From the NCBI GenBank assembly GCA_023423535.1, contig JAFAFL010000082.1:1-64000 (forward strand): DNA of 64,000 bases. The letters run 5' to 3'. Below the pieces are notes generated by a model. That model was not told the origin of the DNA. It saw nothing but the letters and a program-made list of their open reading frames with translations, and made no database searches. The number at the start of each line of letters is the position of its first letter. Within the stretch, counting starts at the first letter, position 1. Of the stretch, positions 34,163 to 42,998 are shown one piece after another. Source of the DNA: Pseudomonadota bacterium (GTDB lineage Bacteria; Myxococcota; Myxococcia; Myxococcales; Myxococcaceae). A program made the translations under genes and the position numbers.

Positions 34163-34618
34163 ATGGCGAACGACCAGAAGCCCGAGATCCTCGAGAAGCT
34201 GCGCCAGGAGCCCATCAGCGAGTCGGAGGCAGACGAGCTGCGCGCCGGCGGCCGCGGCTTCACCCACGAGCAGGAAGAGGCGCCGGAGGTGAAGCGCGCG
34301 GGGAGCGGCGGCGCGTCGAGCAGTGCCGGACGACGGGCAGAGGCGCCCGAAGACCGGGCCGCCGTGGCGCGGCGGGCGCACGGCAACGAGCAGCTGGGCT
34401 CGCACCGGGCGCTGAACGAGCGGGAGGGCGTGCGGGCGCGCGGCAGTGCGGGAACGGGCGACGAGTCGACCATCTCCCGGCAGCGCGCGGAGGGCCGGTT
34501 CGAGAGCGAAGGGGAGCGCACCCAGCTGGAGGAGGACTTCGGCGAGCGCGGGCTGCGGCTGCCGGACTACGCCGACAACACGAACGCGCCCTCCATCCTC
34601 GACCCTGAGGCGGAGTAG
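34163..34618 (+). CDS. Hydrophilic, probably disordered small protein
   Basis: 151 residues. AAGGAGG nine bases upstream of the ATG fixes the start. The protein is almost entirely charged or small residues, with many Glu/Arg/Gly/Ala and no hydrophobic core or TM segment (for example EADELRAGGRGFTHEQEEAP, RFESEGERTQLEEDFGERG). The C-terminus is LPDYADNTNAPSILDPEAE. It does not match a family I know. A disordered stress-related or linker protein would fit, but this is only composition. Confidence 0.65.
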   Translation: MANDQKPEILEKLRQEPISESEADELRAGGRGFTHEQEEAPEVKRAGSGGASSSAGRRAEAPEDRAAVARRAHGNEQLGSHRALNEREGVRARGSAGTGDESTISRQRAEGRFESEGERTQLEEDFGERGLRLPDYADNTNAPSILDPEAE

Positions 34619-34672
34619 GCGCACCCCACGCCGCGGTCGCACACCGGTGGGCGGGGGGTTAGCTTCAGAGAC

Positions 34673-35338
34673 ATGATCGGTCCCGACACGGAGCGGGTGG
34701 TGCGCGAGGCGGCGCCGCGCCTGAAGGTGTTTCCCCTGCCCTCCGCCGTGCTCCTGCCGGGGACGGCGGTGCCGCTGCACATCTTCGAGCCGCGCTACCG
34801 GGCGCTCTTGAAGGACTGTCTCGACGGCGACCGGGTGATGGCGCTGGCGGACCTGCAGCCCGGTTGGGAGGGCAACTACACCGGCCGGCCGCCGCTGCGT
34901 CCGGTGGCGTGCGCGGGTGTGGTGGTGTGGGACGAGCAGCTCCCCGACGGCCGGATGAACATCCTCCTCCACGGCGTGTCGCGGGTGCGGTTGGTGGAGG
35001 AGCTGGAGAACGACAAGCTCTACCGCGAGGTCGTCGCCGAGCCCTGGGAGGAGCGCGACTACGAGGGACCGCTCGAGGAGCTCGTCCGGCGCGCGGTGCT
35101 GGAGGTGGCGGGAAGGCTCGACGGCGAGGTGGCGCAGACGCTCCTGCAGCTCGCGGCGCGGGCGCAGGGGGGGTTCCTCGCGGACGCGGTGGCGGCGGCG
35201 CTGGTGACCGACGTGGAGGCGCGGCAGGCGGTGCTGGCGGAGCTTCAGCCGGACAAGCGGCTGGAGCGGGTGCTCGATGCGGTGGAGGACCTCATCGCGC
35301 GGATGGGCGCCGCGGCGCCGCGCGGGCCGATGAACTAG
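34673..35338 (+). CDS. Lon N-terminal (LON substrate-binding) domain protein
   Basis: 221 residues with the stand-alone LON_substr_bdg domain: LKVFPLPSAVLLPGTAVPLHIFEPRYRALL near the N-terminus (quoted in part: FPLPSAVLLPGTAVPLHIFE), then VACAGVVVWDEQLPDGRMNI, LLHGVSRVRLVEELE and a helical C-terminal half. No AAA+ or protease part is attached, so it is not a Lon protease; the family is of uncertain function, perhaps a substrate adaptor. It is followed 54 bases later by nadE. Confidence 0.88.
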   Translation: MIGPDTERVVREAAPRLKVFPLPSAVLLPGTAVPLHIFEPRYRALLKDCLDGDRVMALADLQPGWEGNYTGRPPLRPVACAGVVVWDEQLPDGRMNILLHGVSRVRLVEELENDKLYREVVAEPWEERDYEGPLEELVRRAVLEVAGRLDGEVAQTLLQLAARAQGGFLADAVAAALVTDVEARQAVLAELQPDKRLERVLDAVEDLIARMGAAAPRGPMN

Positions 35339-35392
35339 CGGTCCGCCCGGTGAGAGGTATGACCGCGGCGTGAGAGAGAGTGGGAGGCGCCG

Positions 35393-37321
35393 TTGAGACT
35401 CGTCCGGCTCGCCAGCGCGAGCATCAACACCACCGTGGGCGCGCCGAGGGCGAACGTCGATCGCGCGGTCGCGATGGCGCAGAGGATGGCGGCGGACGGG
35501 GTGACCGTGGCCGCGTTCCAGGAGCAGCTCGTCGGCGGCTATCCGCCCGAGGACCTCGTGCTCTGGCAGGGCTTCGTCGACTCGCAGTGGCAGGAGCTGC
35601 TGCGCTTCGCGCGCGAGACCGCGGCGCTGCGGTGCGTGTTCGTCCTCGGCGTCACCGTCCTTCACGAGGGCCGCAGGCTGAACTGCGCGGCGGTCGTCGC
35701 GGGCGGTGAAGTGAAGGGCCTCGTCCCGAAGGAGAAGCTGCCCACCTACAGCATCTTCTACGAGGGCCGCACCTTCTCGCGCGGCCACGCGGGGATGCGC
35801 GGTCTTCACCTCGGCGTGCCCATCGGCGACCTGCTCTTCCGCTTCGACTTCGGCGTGCTGGCGGTGGAGGTGTGCGAGGACCTCTGGAGCGTGGAGGGCC
35901 CCATCCGGCGGCGCGCGTACAGCGGCGCGGAGCTGGTGGTGAACCTCTCGGCCTCGCCCTACCGCATCGGCTTCGCGGAGAGCCGGCGCGAGCTCATCCA
36001 CACCCGCGCGGCGGACCACCAGTGCACGCTGCTCTACTCGAACGCGGTGGGCTCGAACGACGGGCTGGTGTTCGACGGTGGCGGGCACCTGTCGCAGAAC
36101 GGCAAGCCGGTGCTCGAGGCGCCCCGGTTCCGCGAGGGCTTCTGCGCGGCGAACGTGGACCTCGACCGGACGATGCGGCTGCGCGGGGAGAACAGCACCT
36201 GGCGCGCGGACCGCGACGAGTGGCTCGCCCGGAATGCGCCGGTGCCGGTCGTGGACGTGTCGGGCGACTTCTCCACGAAGGCCGAGCGCGCGCGGCTGCG
36301 CTACCCGGTGCCGGCGCACCGCAGCTTCTTCCTCCCCGAACCGCCGTCCCAGGAGAAGGGGCCGTCCGATGCGCGGGCGCGCTTCTGCGAGGAGATCCTC
36401 GACGCGCTGGCGCTGGGCGTCGGCGACTACTTCGAGAAGACGGGGGCCTTCCGCCTCTTCGGCATCGCGCTCTCCGGCGGGCGGGACTCGCTGCTCACGC
36501 TGCTCGTGCTGCACCGCTACGCAGAGCAAAAGCGGCCGGAGGCGCCGGGCTCGCTCATCCGGGCGTTCTACATGCCCTCGCGCTTCTCCTCGGAGCAGAC
36601 GCGGGAGGCGGCGGAGAGCATCTGCCGCGACCTCGGGGTGCCGTTCGAGGTCATCCCCATCGACGAGGCCTACGAGCGCGAGCGGCAGGCCACGCTGACG
36701 ATGCTCGGCGGCGAGGAGGCGGGCGCAGAGCTGACCGCGCTGACCGAGCAGAACATCCAGGCCCGGCTGCGCGCGCAGCGGATGTGGAACTGGAGCAACA
36801 CCGCCGGCGGGCTCTTCGTGCAGACGGGGAACATGTCGGAGAAGGCGGTGGGCTACACCACCATCGGCGGCGACCTGATGGGCGCGCTGGCCGTCATCGC
36901 CAACGTGCCGAAGACGGTGGTGATGTACCTGCTCGACTACCTGCTGGAGACGAGCGGCCACGAGGGCATCCGCAAGGTGCTGGCGAAGCCCGCCGGCCCG
37001 GAGCTCGCGCCCGGCCAGAGCGGCGAGGAGGAGCTGATGCCCTTCCCCGTGCTCGACGGGTGCTTCTATCTCTTCGCCGCCGAGAAGCTCCTGCCGCACG
37101 AGGTGCTCTTCGCGATGCGCGAGCTCTTCCCCGAGTACGACGAGGCGACGATGAAGGGCTTCGTGGACAAGTTCGTCCGGCTCTTCCTGCAGTCCATCTA
37201 CAAGTGGGTGCAGTCGCCGCTGTCGCTGCACATCGGGCAGCTCGACCTCGAGCGCGAGCGCGCGCTGCAGCTCCCCGTCGTCACCGGCCGCGACTGGAAG
37301 GACGAGCGCCCGGACGGGTAG
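35393..37321 (+). CDS. nadE: Glutamine-dependent NAD+ synthase
   Basis: 642 residues. TTG start supported by GGGAGG upstream. The N-terminal nitrilase-type glutaminase domain (1-310) supplies ammonia: the general base Glu in AAFQEQLVGGYPPEDL, Lys in GLVPKEKLPTYSIFYEGR and the nucleophile Cys in AVEVCEDLW. The C-terminal NAD synthase domain (about 320-642) has the ATP-pyrophosphatase loop SGGRDS (about 361-366) and QTGNMSEKAVGYTT. It converts nicotinic acid adenine dinucleotide to NAD+ with glutamine and ATP. Complete and apparently intact. Confidence 0.95.
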   Translation: MRLVRLASASINTTVGAPRANVDRAVAMAQRMAADGVTVAAFQEQLVGGYPPEDLVLWQGFVDSQWQELLRFARETAALRCVFVLGVTVLHEGRRLNCAAVVAGGEVKGLVPKEKLPTYSIFYEGRTFSRGHAGMRGLHLGVPIGDLLFRFDFGVLAVEVCEDLWSVEGPIRRRAYSGAELVVNLSASPYRIGFAESRRELIHTRAADHQCTLLYSNAVGSNDGLVFDGGGHLSQNGKPVLEAPRFREGFCAANVDLDRTMRLRGENSTWRADRDEWLARNAPVPVVDVSGDFSTKAERARLRYPVPAHRSFFLPEPPSQEKGPSDARARFCEEILDALALGVGDYFEKTGAFRLFGIALSGGRDSLLTLLVLHRYAEQKRPEAPGSLIRAFYMPSRFSSEQTREAAESICRDLGVPFEVIPIDEAYERERQATLTMLGGEEAGAELTALTEQNIQARLRAQRMWNWSNTAGGLFVQTGNMSEKAVGYTTIGGDLMGALAVIANVPKTVVMYLLDYLLETSGHEGIRKVLAKPAGPELAPGQSGEEELMPFPVLDGCFYLFAAEKLLPHEVLFAMRELFPEYDEATMKGFVDKFVRLFLQSIYKWVQSPLSLHIGQLDLERERALQLPVVTGRDWKDERPDG

Positions 37322-37432
37322 CAGGCGGAGGGGCTTGGCGGGTTGCGCCCGACGCGGTGGGGCAGTGATCCGCAAGACGTCCGTGCCCAACGTCTGAGGA
37401 GACCACTCTCACCTCCGACGCGGAGCACGCAC

Positions 37433-38254
37433 ATGGCCACGGACGCCTCCTCCCAGCCCCTGCAGCGCAGACTGGCGCTCGTCACCGGCGCCTCGAGCGG
37501 CATCGGCCTCTCGCTGGCGAAGCAGTTCGCGAAGAGCGGGTGTGACCTGCTGGTCACCGGCGCGAGCGAGGCGATCGACGGCGTGGTGGAGGAGCTGCGG
37601 CAGTGGGGGACGGACGTGCAGGCGTTCCGGGCGGACCTGCGGACCTCGGAGGGCGTGGAGTCGCTGTGGCGGTGGGTGCGCGAAGGGGAGCGGGCGCTCG
37701 ACCTGGCGGCGCTGAACGCGGGCGTGGGCGTGGGGGGCGCGTTCAGCGAGACGGACCTGCAGCGGGAGCTGGACCTCGTGGCGCTGAACGTGGCGTCCAC
37801 CGTGCACCTGTCGAAGCGGCTGGTGCAGTCGATGTGCGCGCGCGGGAAGGGGAGGATCCTCTTCACCTCGTCGATCAGCTCGGAGATGCGCTCGCCGTTC
37901 GAGGCGGTGTACGGCGCGTCGAAGAGCTTCATCCAGTCCTTCGCGCACTCGCTGCGGGAGGAGCTGAAGGGGACCGGCGTCAGCGTCACCGTGTTCCTCC
38001 CCGGGCCGACCGAGACGAACTTCTTCCACCGGGCGGAGATGGACGACACGCGGGTCGGCGCGGGGAAGAAGGACGATCCGGACCAGGTCGCGCGGCAGGC
38101 GTACCTCGCGCTGATGGCCGGGCTGCCGCAGCTGCACACCGGCAGCGTGAAGACCCGCCTGATGGGCGTGGCCTCGCGCTTCCTTCCCGAGCTGCTGAAG
38201 GCAAAGGCCCACCGGAGGATGAGCGAGCCGGGAGGGGCGCACGCGGACGCGTAG
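37433..38254 (+). CDS. Short-chain dehydrogenase/reductase
   Basis: 273 residues. The Rossmann NAD(P) loop is TGASSGIG (18-25), LNAG is in AALNAGVGVGG, the catalytic Ser is in TSSISSE and the Y-x3-K pair is in YGASKSFIQ. These are all features of a classical SDR. The C-terminal part ends in a basic helix (LLKAKAHRRM) as in several fatty-acyl or ketoacyl reductase-like SDRs; the substrate is unknown. It has no obvious operon partner. Confidence 0.92.
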   Translation: MATDASSQPLQRRLALVTGASSGIGLSLAKQFAKSGCDLLVTGASEAIDGVVEELRQWGTDVQAFRADLRTSEGVESLWRWVREGERALDLAALNAGVGVGGAFSETDLQRELDLVALNVASTVHLSKRLVQSMCARGKGRILFTSSISSEMRSPFEAVYGASKSFIQSFAHSLREELKGTGVSVTVFLPGPTETNFFHRAEMDDTRVGAGKKDDPDQVARQAYLALMAGLPQLHTGSVKTRLMGVASRFLPELLKAKAHRRMSEPGGAHADA

Positions 38255-38304
38255 GCGCGGATAATGCGTCATCTGCTACGAGTACCCGTTCCACCGGAGA
38301 GCCC

Positions 38305-38562
38305 ATGGCACACAGCTGGAACGTCGAAGACGACCTCGCGGCCCTTTACGTCTCACTTCACGGCGCGGCGTCGAACGCGCTCACCCTCGATACGCTGGCC
38401 GCACGCCGCGGGATTGATCCTGACTCGTTCAGGATGCGGGTGGGCAACTTCAAGCACCTCGCTGGCGCTGGCGGGCTGAGCAATGCGTCGAAGCAGTCGC
38501 GGGAGGTCTTCGAGATCTGCTGCCGGCTGCCGGAGCACCACCTGCGGAAGCTGGTCGAGTAG
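38305..38562 (+). CDS. Small protein with an HNH-nuclease-associated helical motif
   Basis: 85 residues. The segment DPDSFRMRVGNFKHLAGAGG and LSNASKQSREVFE resembles the small helical N-terminal domain placed before HNH nucleases in several predicted restriction/defence proteins (R-T-P-x-S-x-x-M-K-L-x-N-F ... G-L-S-N-x-S-K). Here it occurs alone, without the HNH part. The ATG has GGAGAG nine bases upstream. It may be a DNA-binding regulator or a leftover of a larger gene; the resemblance is by eye. Confidence 0.6.
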   Translation: MAHSWNVEDDLAALYVSLHGAASNALTLDTLAARRGIDPDSFRMRVGNFKHLAGAGGLSNASKQSREVFEICCRLPEHHLRKLVE

Positions 38563-38580
38563 GCGTCAGGAAATCAACGC

Positions 38581-38751
38581 GTGAAGGTGACTTTCAAAGC
38601 GCTGTTGCGACTGGCAGTGGCGTGGCTTCGTCGGGTGTCCGCCGAGAGAGCGACGCGGCGCGACTACAGCGTCGGAAAGCGTGGCGGGCGGGATCCGCTG
38701 AAGTCGATGAGCTGGCAGGACCTGCGCGACGAGATCTACGGCGGCAGGTAG
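38581..38751 (+). CDS. Very small basic protein, unknown
   Basis: A 56-residue frame starting at GTG 38581, 18 bases after the previous stop and ending just before the convergent EcsC-like gene. Composition is coherent with coding: a hydrophobic N-terminus (FKALLRLAVAWLRRV), a basic middle and a tail ending SWQDLRDEIYGGR. No family recognised. The coding call rests on position, codon bias and the lack of a competing gene, so it is tentative. Confidence 0.4.
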   Translation: MKVTFKALLRLAVAWLRRVSAERATRRDYSVGKRGGRDPLKSMSWQDLRDEIYGGR

Positions 38752-38756
38752 TCGCG

Positions 38757-39371
38757 CTACTCGACGTTGACTGCCTTCTTGTGCGCCTTGGCGAAGCCCT
38801 CGAAGTGGCGCACGGCGGCCTCGCCCACGCGCTGGATGTGCTGGTTGTTCAGCCAGGCGCTGATGGGCGCGGCGACGACCGGCATCGCGCGGCCGAAGGT
38901 GTTCAGCCCACCGCGCGCGAGGAGGAAGCCCGCCAGCGATCCCAGCGCGCGTGGCGTGGAGCGGGTGAAGGGGCCCACGCCGTTGGTCATGCCGAAGAGG
39001 TCGAGCAGCTCGGCGCGCTCGCGTTCGCTCTTGAGGTTCCGCTTGTAGAGCGTGGCGATGTCCACCAGCAGCCCGAGCTCCAGCCAGAGCATCACCACCA
39101 GATCCGCCGGAATGCTCACCGCGCCGAACACGCCGCTCACGCCGCCGACCATGCCCGCGAAGCCCTTCTTCTCGTCGATGAGGCGCTGCGCGAGCTCCCG
39201 CTTGTCGGCGGAGGGGTAGCGGTCCTCGAGGTCCTGCAGCCGCGCGCGTGCCTTCGGGAGCTCCCGCTGCACGAGGTCCTCCACGCGCGTCCGGCCCAGC
39301 CGCCGCAGCTCCGCCGGTGAGAGCGCGGAGACGAACTGGCGCAGGCCACTGAGTCGGTCGAAGAGGCCCAT
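38757..39371 (-). CDS. EcsC-family protein
   Basis: 204 residues. The EcsC-like region contains ELAQRLIDEKKGFAGMVGGV, the small-residue-rich hydrophobic stretch GVSGVFGAVSIPADLVVMLW, LELGLLVDIATLYKRNL, and a C-terminal segment RAMPVVAAPISAWLNNQHI. The family is loosely linked to membranes and secretion; its biochemical role is unknown. It starts one base after the stop of the upstream lipoprotein gene, so three genes (PilZ, lipoprotein, EcsC) form an operon. Confidence 0.8.
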   Translation of the reverse strand: MGLFDRLSGLRQFVSALSPAELRRLGRTRVEDLVQRELPKARARLQDLEDRYPSADKRELAQRLIDEKKGFAGMVGGVSGVFGAVSIPADLVVMLWLELGLLVDIATLYKRNLKSERERAELLDLFGMTNGVGPFTRSTPRALGSLAGFLLARGGLNTFGRAMPVVAAPISAWLNNQHIQRVGEAAVRHFEGFAKAHKKAVNVE

Positions 39372-39372
39372 C

Positions 39373-39825
39373 TCAGTAGCCCTGCTCGGCGAGGTAGAGG
39401 TCCACCAGCGCGCCCTCCTCGAACCAGATCTGCGACATCTGGTGCTGGTACCAGCGCGAGTTCGGCTTCGGCGCGCGGATCTCCACCAGCACGAGGTTCG
39501 TGCCCACGCTCATCACCGCTGCCCTCGCGAGGCAGGCCGCGCCCGGCTCCTCGCCGAAGCCGCCCTCGAGACACACCGCGTCGCCCGGCGAGAGCTTCCG
39601 CACGTAGGTCTGCGCCACGTACTTCGCCTCGTCGCAGTGGCCGCGGACGCCGGAGGTGCCGTGCAGCGCGCAGCGGTCCTGTTCGGGCGCGGTGATCTTC
39701 CCCGCGCTGCCCCAGAGGTTCGAGCGGTCGCGGCGGGTGGCGGCGTCCGGCGTGCAGCCCGCGCCGAGCAGCAGCAGCAGGCCGAGCGCGATCATCGCGG
39801 AGTGGGTCGAACGTGCGGCGTGCAT
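39373..39825 (-). CDS. Small lipoprotein of unknown function
   Basis: 150 residues with lipobox LGAGC. The start codon overlaps the PilZ stop (ATGA). The mature protein has cysteines at CALHGTSGVRGHC and further on (DAVCLEGGFG, AACLARAA) that may pair, and an aromatic-rich C-terminus (WYQHQMSQIWFEEGALVDLY). No family recognised. Co-transcription with a PilZ and an EcsC-like gene suggests an envelope role responding to c-di-GMP, which is an inference from context. Confidence 0.75.
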   Translation of the reverse strand: MHAARSTHSAMIALGLLLLLGAGCTPDAATRRDRSNLWGSAGKITAPEQDRCALHGTSGVRGHCDEAKYVAQTYVRKLSPGDAVCLEGGFGEEPGAACLARAAVMSVGTNLVLVEIRAPKPNSRWYQHQMSQIWFEEGALVDLYLAEQGY

Positions 39826-40196
39826 CAGCGGGACGCCTCCTTTTCGAGATCAGTCGAGTGGTGCTCGCGGATGAAGCTCTCGAGGCGCTCGCGGTCCTCC
39901 TGGGCGAGCCCGTCGAACATGACGCCGAAGCCGAAGCCGTGCGCGTCGGGCACGTTGGCCACATGGCCTTCGCAGGAGATCCGTTCGCCGCCGGGAAGAT
40001 CGAGCGTGATGCGGATCCGCTCGCCGACCGGATGCGGAATGGCGCGCGCGAAGAAGGCGCCCCCGGTGGAGAGGTCGCTCGTGGAGTGCAGCGAGAAGCC
40101 GTGAGCGTCGGCGAGCTCGACCGGGATGACGATCGGCAGGCGAGACGCGCGGCGGCGCTCCAACGAGAGGGTGGGGCTCTCGGGATCCCTGGACAT
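39825..40196 (-). CDS. PilZ-domain protein
   Basis: 123 residues, a single PilZ domain. The c-di-GMP-binding signature is present as RRRASRLPIVIPVELADAHG (R-x3-R region) and DLSTGGAFF (D/N-x-S-x-x-G). The domain ends with a C-terminal helix QEDRERLESFIREH. It should bind c-di-GMP and relay it to a partner. First gene of a three-gene operon with a lipoprotein and an EcsC-like protein. Confidence 0.9.
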   Translation of the reverse strand: MSRDPESPTLSLERRRASRLPIVIPVELADAHGFSLHSTSDLSTGGAFFARAIPHPVGERIRITLDLPGGERISCEGHVANVPDAHGFGFGVMFDGLAQEDRERLESFIREHHSTDLEKEASR

Positions 40197-40275
40197 GGAG
40201 CGGCACCTTGTCAGGGAGCAGGGGGGCCGTAAAGACGCCCGGCGGACGCCGCGGAGAGGGTGATAAGCCGTCCGG

Positions 40276-40797
40276 GTGAGCCGCCGCCTGCGCTACTTCT
40301 ACGACACCGAGTTCATCGAGGACGGGCGCACCATCGACCTCGTCTCCATTGGCATCGTCTCCGACGACGGCGCCGAGTACTCCGCCATCTCCACCGACTT
40401 CGACGCGTCGAAGGCCATCCCGTGGGTGAAGGAGAACGTGCTCGCGCAGCTGCCGCCGGTGACCGACGAGCGGTGGAAGCCGCGCTCGCGCATCCGCGAC
40501 GAGGTGCTCGCGTTCCTCACCCGCGGCGGCAAGGACCCCGAGCTGTGGGCCTGGTTCGGCGCCTACGACCACGTGGTGCTCTGCCAGCTCTTCGGCGCGA
40601 TGCCGGATCTGCCGCGACCCTTGCCGCGCTTCACCCGCGACCTGCGCCAGCTGTGGGAGATGGCCGGCGAGCCGACGCTGCCGAAGCAGAAGAGCGGACG
40701 CCACGACGCGCTCGAGGACGCGCGGCAGAACAAGGTCCTCTACGACTGCCTCGTCGAGCACGGTAAGAAGAGCCCCTTCAAGCTGCCGGGAACGTGA
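40276..40797 (+). CDS. DEDDh 3'-5' exoribonuclease (Rv2179c-like)
   Basis: 173 residues, GTG start. The N-terminal YDTEFIEDGRTIDLVSIGIV carries the metal ligands Asp10 and Glu12. The rest of the DEDD set is in WAWFGAYDHVVL (Asp) and SGRHDALEDAR (His and Asp). This is the pattern of the Rv2179c family of small RNases, shown in mycobacteria to degrade RNA 3'-to-5'. The next gene overlaps by four bases (GTGA). Confidence 0.9.
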   Translation: MSRRLRYFYDTEFIEDGRTIDLVSIGIVSDDGAEYSAISTDFDASKAIPWVKENVLAQLPPVTDERWKPRSRIRDEVLAFLTRGGKDPELWAWFGAYDHVVLCQLFGAMPDLPRPLPRFTRDLRQLWEMAGEPTLPKQKSGRHDALEDARQNKVLYDCLVEHGKKSPFKLPGT

Positions 40798-41390
40798 ACG
40801 TGAAGGCAGGCGTGGGCGAGCTGGCGGAGGGCGCGCCCTGTCCGGTTCATCCGGCGGAGGCGGCGACCGGCACCTGTCAGCGCTGCGGCACCTTCACCTG
40901 CGCCCGTTGCTTCGTCGATGCCGAGGCCCAGCGCGCGGGCATCTGTCCCCGCTGCGTCGCACGCGAGAAGGGCCCGGCATTGGAGCGGCTGCGCGTGCTC
41001 CGGCGCAGGCTCTCGAGGTCCTTCGCGATCGTCTCGCCGGTCGCCCTCGCGCTCACGGGGATCGCGCTGTTTCTCGCCTCGCCCTCGGCAGGTCACATCG
41101 GCGGACCGTCGGCGGTGCCGCTGCTGCTCGTGTCGCTGGCGATTGCGGGGACGCTGATCACCGCGGCGGTGCGGGTGAGGAAGGCCGAAGACGATCGCGT
41201 CGCGTGGGCCGGCGTGGTGGCGGAGGTCGCGCTGGTGCTCGAGCTGGTGGTGCTGGGCGGGGGGCTGGGGTGCCTCACGCTCGGGCTGGCGGTGGTGCCG
41301 CTGCTCACCGCGCGCGCGGTCCGGCGACTGGCGCGGCTGCGAGCAGAGGCAGAGCGCGAGGCCGAAGCAGTGGCTGCGCTGGGGCTCTGA
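40794..41390 (+). CDS. B-box-type zinc-finger membrane protein
   Basis: 198 residues. The N-terminal zinc-finger (about 17-56) reads CPVHPAEAATGTCQRCGTFTC, then C-x2-C pairs in CARCFVDAEAQ and GICPRCV. Two to three TM segments follow (AIVSPVALALTGIALFLA, SAVPLLLVSLAIAGTLI, VALVLELVVLGGGLGCLTLG). Such zinc-finger plus TM proteins are common in myxobacteria and uncharacterised. Coupled to the exoribonuclease gene, but a functional link is not evident. Confidence 0.78.
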   Translation: MNVKAGVGELAEGAPCPVHPAEAATGTCQRCGTFTCARCFVDAEAQRAGICPRCVAREKGPALERLRVLRRRLSRSFAIVSPVALALTGIALFLASPSAGHIGGPSAVPLLLVSLAIAGTLITAAVRVRKAEDDRVAWAGVVAEVALVLELVVLGGGLGCLTLGLAVVPLLTARAVRRLARLRAEAEREAEAVAALGL

Positions 41391-41399
41391 AGAGGAACG

Positions 41400-41900
41400 C
41401 TACGCCGCGCCCTTCGCCTGGGCGCAGAGGTAGCGGTGGATGCGGCGCACCGCTTCGGCGGGCGGGTTGCGGAAGGCGACGCGCGTCCCGTTGCCGGAGC
41501 GATCGATGCCCACCACCTCGGCGCCGACGCGCACCGGCTCGCGAACGTGATCGGGCAGGTAGAGGAGCAGCTCCAGCCGCGTGCCCACCGGATGGGTGAA
41601 GCCGGTCAGCGTGCAGAGGCCGAAGGTGGAGAGGTCGCGGGTGACGCGGAAGTAGCGGCCGCCCTGCCCACGCTCCTCCACGTCGAGCTCGCACTGCACC
41701 CGAGGCGTGGCGCGGCGCTCACGGCCTTCGCGGCGGTCGCGGTCACCTTCACTCGCGACGGGAGGACGGGAACCTTCACGGCGCTCGGCGCGGCCGGCAC
41801 GACGGTCGGCGAGGACCTTCGAACGAGGCGCTTGCGCAGGCACCGCCGGCGCCGGCGGGGCGATGAGCGGCAGGCCTTTGATTTCGCTGAGGAGGTCCAT
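41400..41900 (-). CDS. PilZ-domain protein with N-terminal extension
   Basis: 166 residues from ATG 41900. A low-complexity, Arg/Glu/Pro-rich N-terminal region (about 1-65) precedes a PilZ domain (about 65-160): RRATPRVQCELDVEERG, DLSTFGLCTLTGFTHPVGTR and a VVGIDRSGNGTRVAF strand. The R-x3-R and D-x-S-x-x-G elements are recognisable though the second is DLSTFG. c-di-GMP binding is likely. The gene is alone on its strand, convergent with the zinc-finger gene. Confidence 0.85.
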   Translation of the reverse strand: MDLLSEIKGLPLIAPPAPAVPAQAPRSKVLADRRAGRAERREGSRPPVASEGDRDRREGRERRATPRVQCELDVEERGQGGRYFRVTRDLSTFGLCTLTGFTHPVGTRLELLLYLPDHVREPVRVGAEVVGIDRSGNGTRVAFRNPPAEAVRRIHRYLCAQAKGAA

Positions 41901-42004
41901 GTCGGTATTTGAGCGACACCTCATTATCGGGCGCCGCCTGCCGACGTTTCCTCACATCTGCTCCGGACGCGAACTTTCTGCGGCCGCGGCCGTGACCGCG
42001 AAGG

Positions 42005-42847
42005 CTACTTGAGGAAGTCGAGCACCTGGCTCACGTCCACCGGGACCTGGCCCTTGCCGCTGGTGAGGTTCGCGGTGAGCTGCACGCGGCCCTTCCCCTG
42101 GCGGATGGCGTTGGCGGCCTGCAGCGCGCGGGTGAAGTCCACGTTCACCGGGAGGGTGACGGTCTGCGTGCCCTTCGGCGCGAGCAGCCCCAGCTGCCCC
42201 GCGTTCACCGAGCCCACGTTGGCGCCGCCGATGCTGATGTTCCCCGCCAGCCCGGTCAGCGGCAGCGGGTAGCTGTTCTTGTTCGTCAGCGTGAGGGGGA
42301 TCTGGATCGTCGCGCCGGTGAGGCTCATCGAGGTGATCTTCGGCCGCTCGAGGGTGAACGCCGGGATCTTCGGGACCTCGAAGAGTCCCTCCTTGCGCAT
42401 GGGCAGCTGGATGATGCCCAGCGGCGTCTCGATGCCGATGGTCCCTTCGGCGCGGTACTTCGCGGTGTCCTGCTTGAGGAACGCGACCGCGGTGCCGGCG
42501 AGGTCGGCGAACTTCAGCTCGGCGGGGAAGGTCAGCTCCGCGTCCTTCGAGGCGGGGATCTGCAGCCCCTTGCGCGGACGGCCGGCGACGACCTGCTTGT
42601 CCTCGATGAAGAGCTTGTAGTCGATGCTCGCCAGCTTCAGCCCAATGGGGTTCGGGTTGTCGAGCAGCCACACGGTGTCGAGCCTCGCGCCGCCCAGATC
42701 CACGTTCTGCAGATTGACCGTCTTGAAGCGCAGGTCCGGCTTCTGGAAGGTGCTCTTGAAGAGGCTCTGCAGCGTCGCGCAGCCGGGCAGCGCGAGGGCG
42801 GCAACGAGGAGAGCGGCGAAGCGGAGGGTCTTGCGGTCGCGGCGCAT
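42005..42847 (-). CDS. LEA14/WHy-domain lipoprotein
   Basis: 280 residues with lipobox ALPGC. Two LEA type-2 (water stress and hypersensitive response) beta-sandwich domains: about 35-145 (NVDLGGARLDTVWLLDNPNP, GLKLASIDYKLFIEDKQV) and about 150-270 (ATIQIPLTLTNKNSYPLPLT). The N-P-N and N-x-N-x-Y motifs are the core of the family. In bacteria such lipoproteins are thought to protect against desiccation or envelope stress. Monocistronic. Confidence 0.87.
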   Translation of the reverse strand: MRRDRKTLRFAALLVAALALPGCATLQSLFKSTFQKPDLRFKTVNLQNVDLGGARLDTVWLLDNPNPIGLKLASIDYKLFIEDKQVVAGRPRKGLQIPASKDAELTFPAELKFADLAGTAVAFLKQDTAKYRAEGTIGIETPLGIIQLPMRKEGLFEVPKIPAFTLERPKITSMSLTGATIQIPLTLTNKNSYPLPLTGLAGNISIGGANVGSVNAGQLGLLAPKGTQTVTLPVNVDFTRALQAANAIRQGKGRVQLTANLTSGKGQVPVDVSQVLDFLK

Positions 42848-42998
42848 GGTGGCCTTTCCCTTTACTGGACCTCCCTACGTTCCGGCCCGGCCGAAATTCA
42901 GCGCCGGGCCAACTGTCGGATGGCCGCGAACGGGCGGGAGCGCTTGAATGGCTGCTCGCCCGGGAAGTGAAAACGGGCGATAGGCGTTAACACCCACC

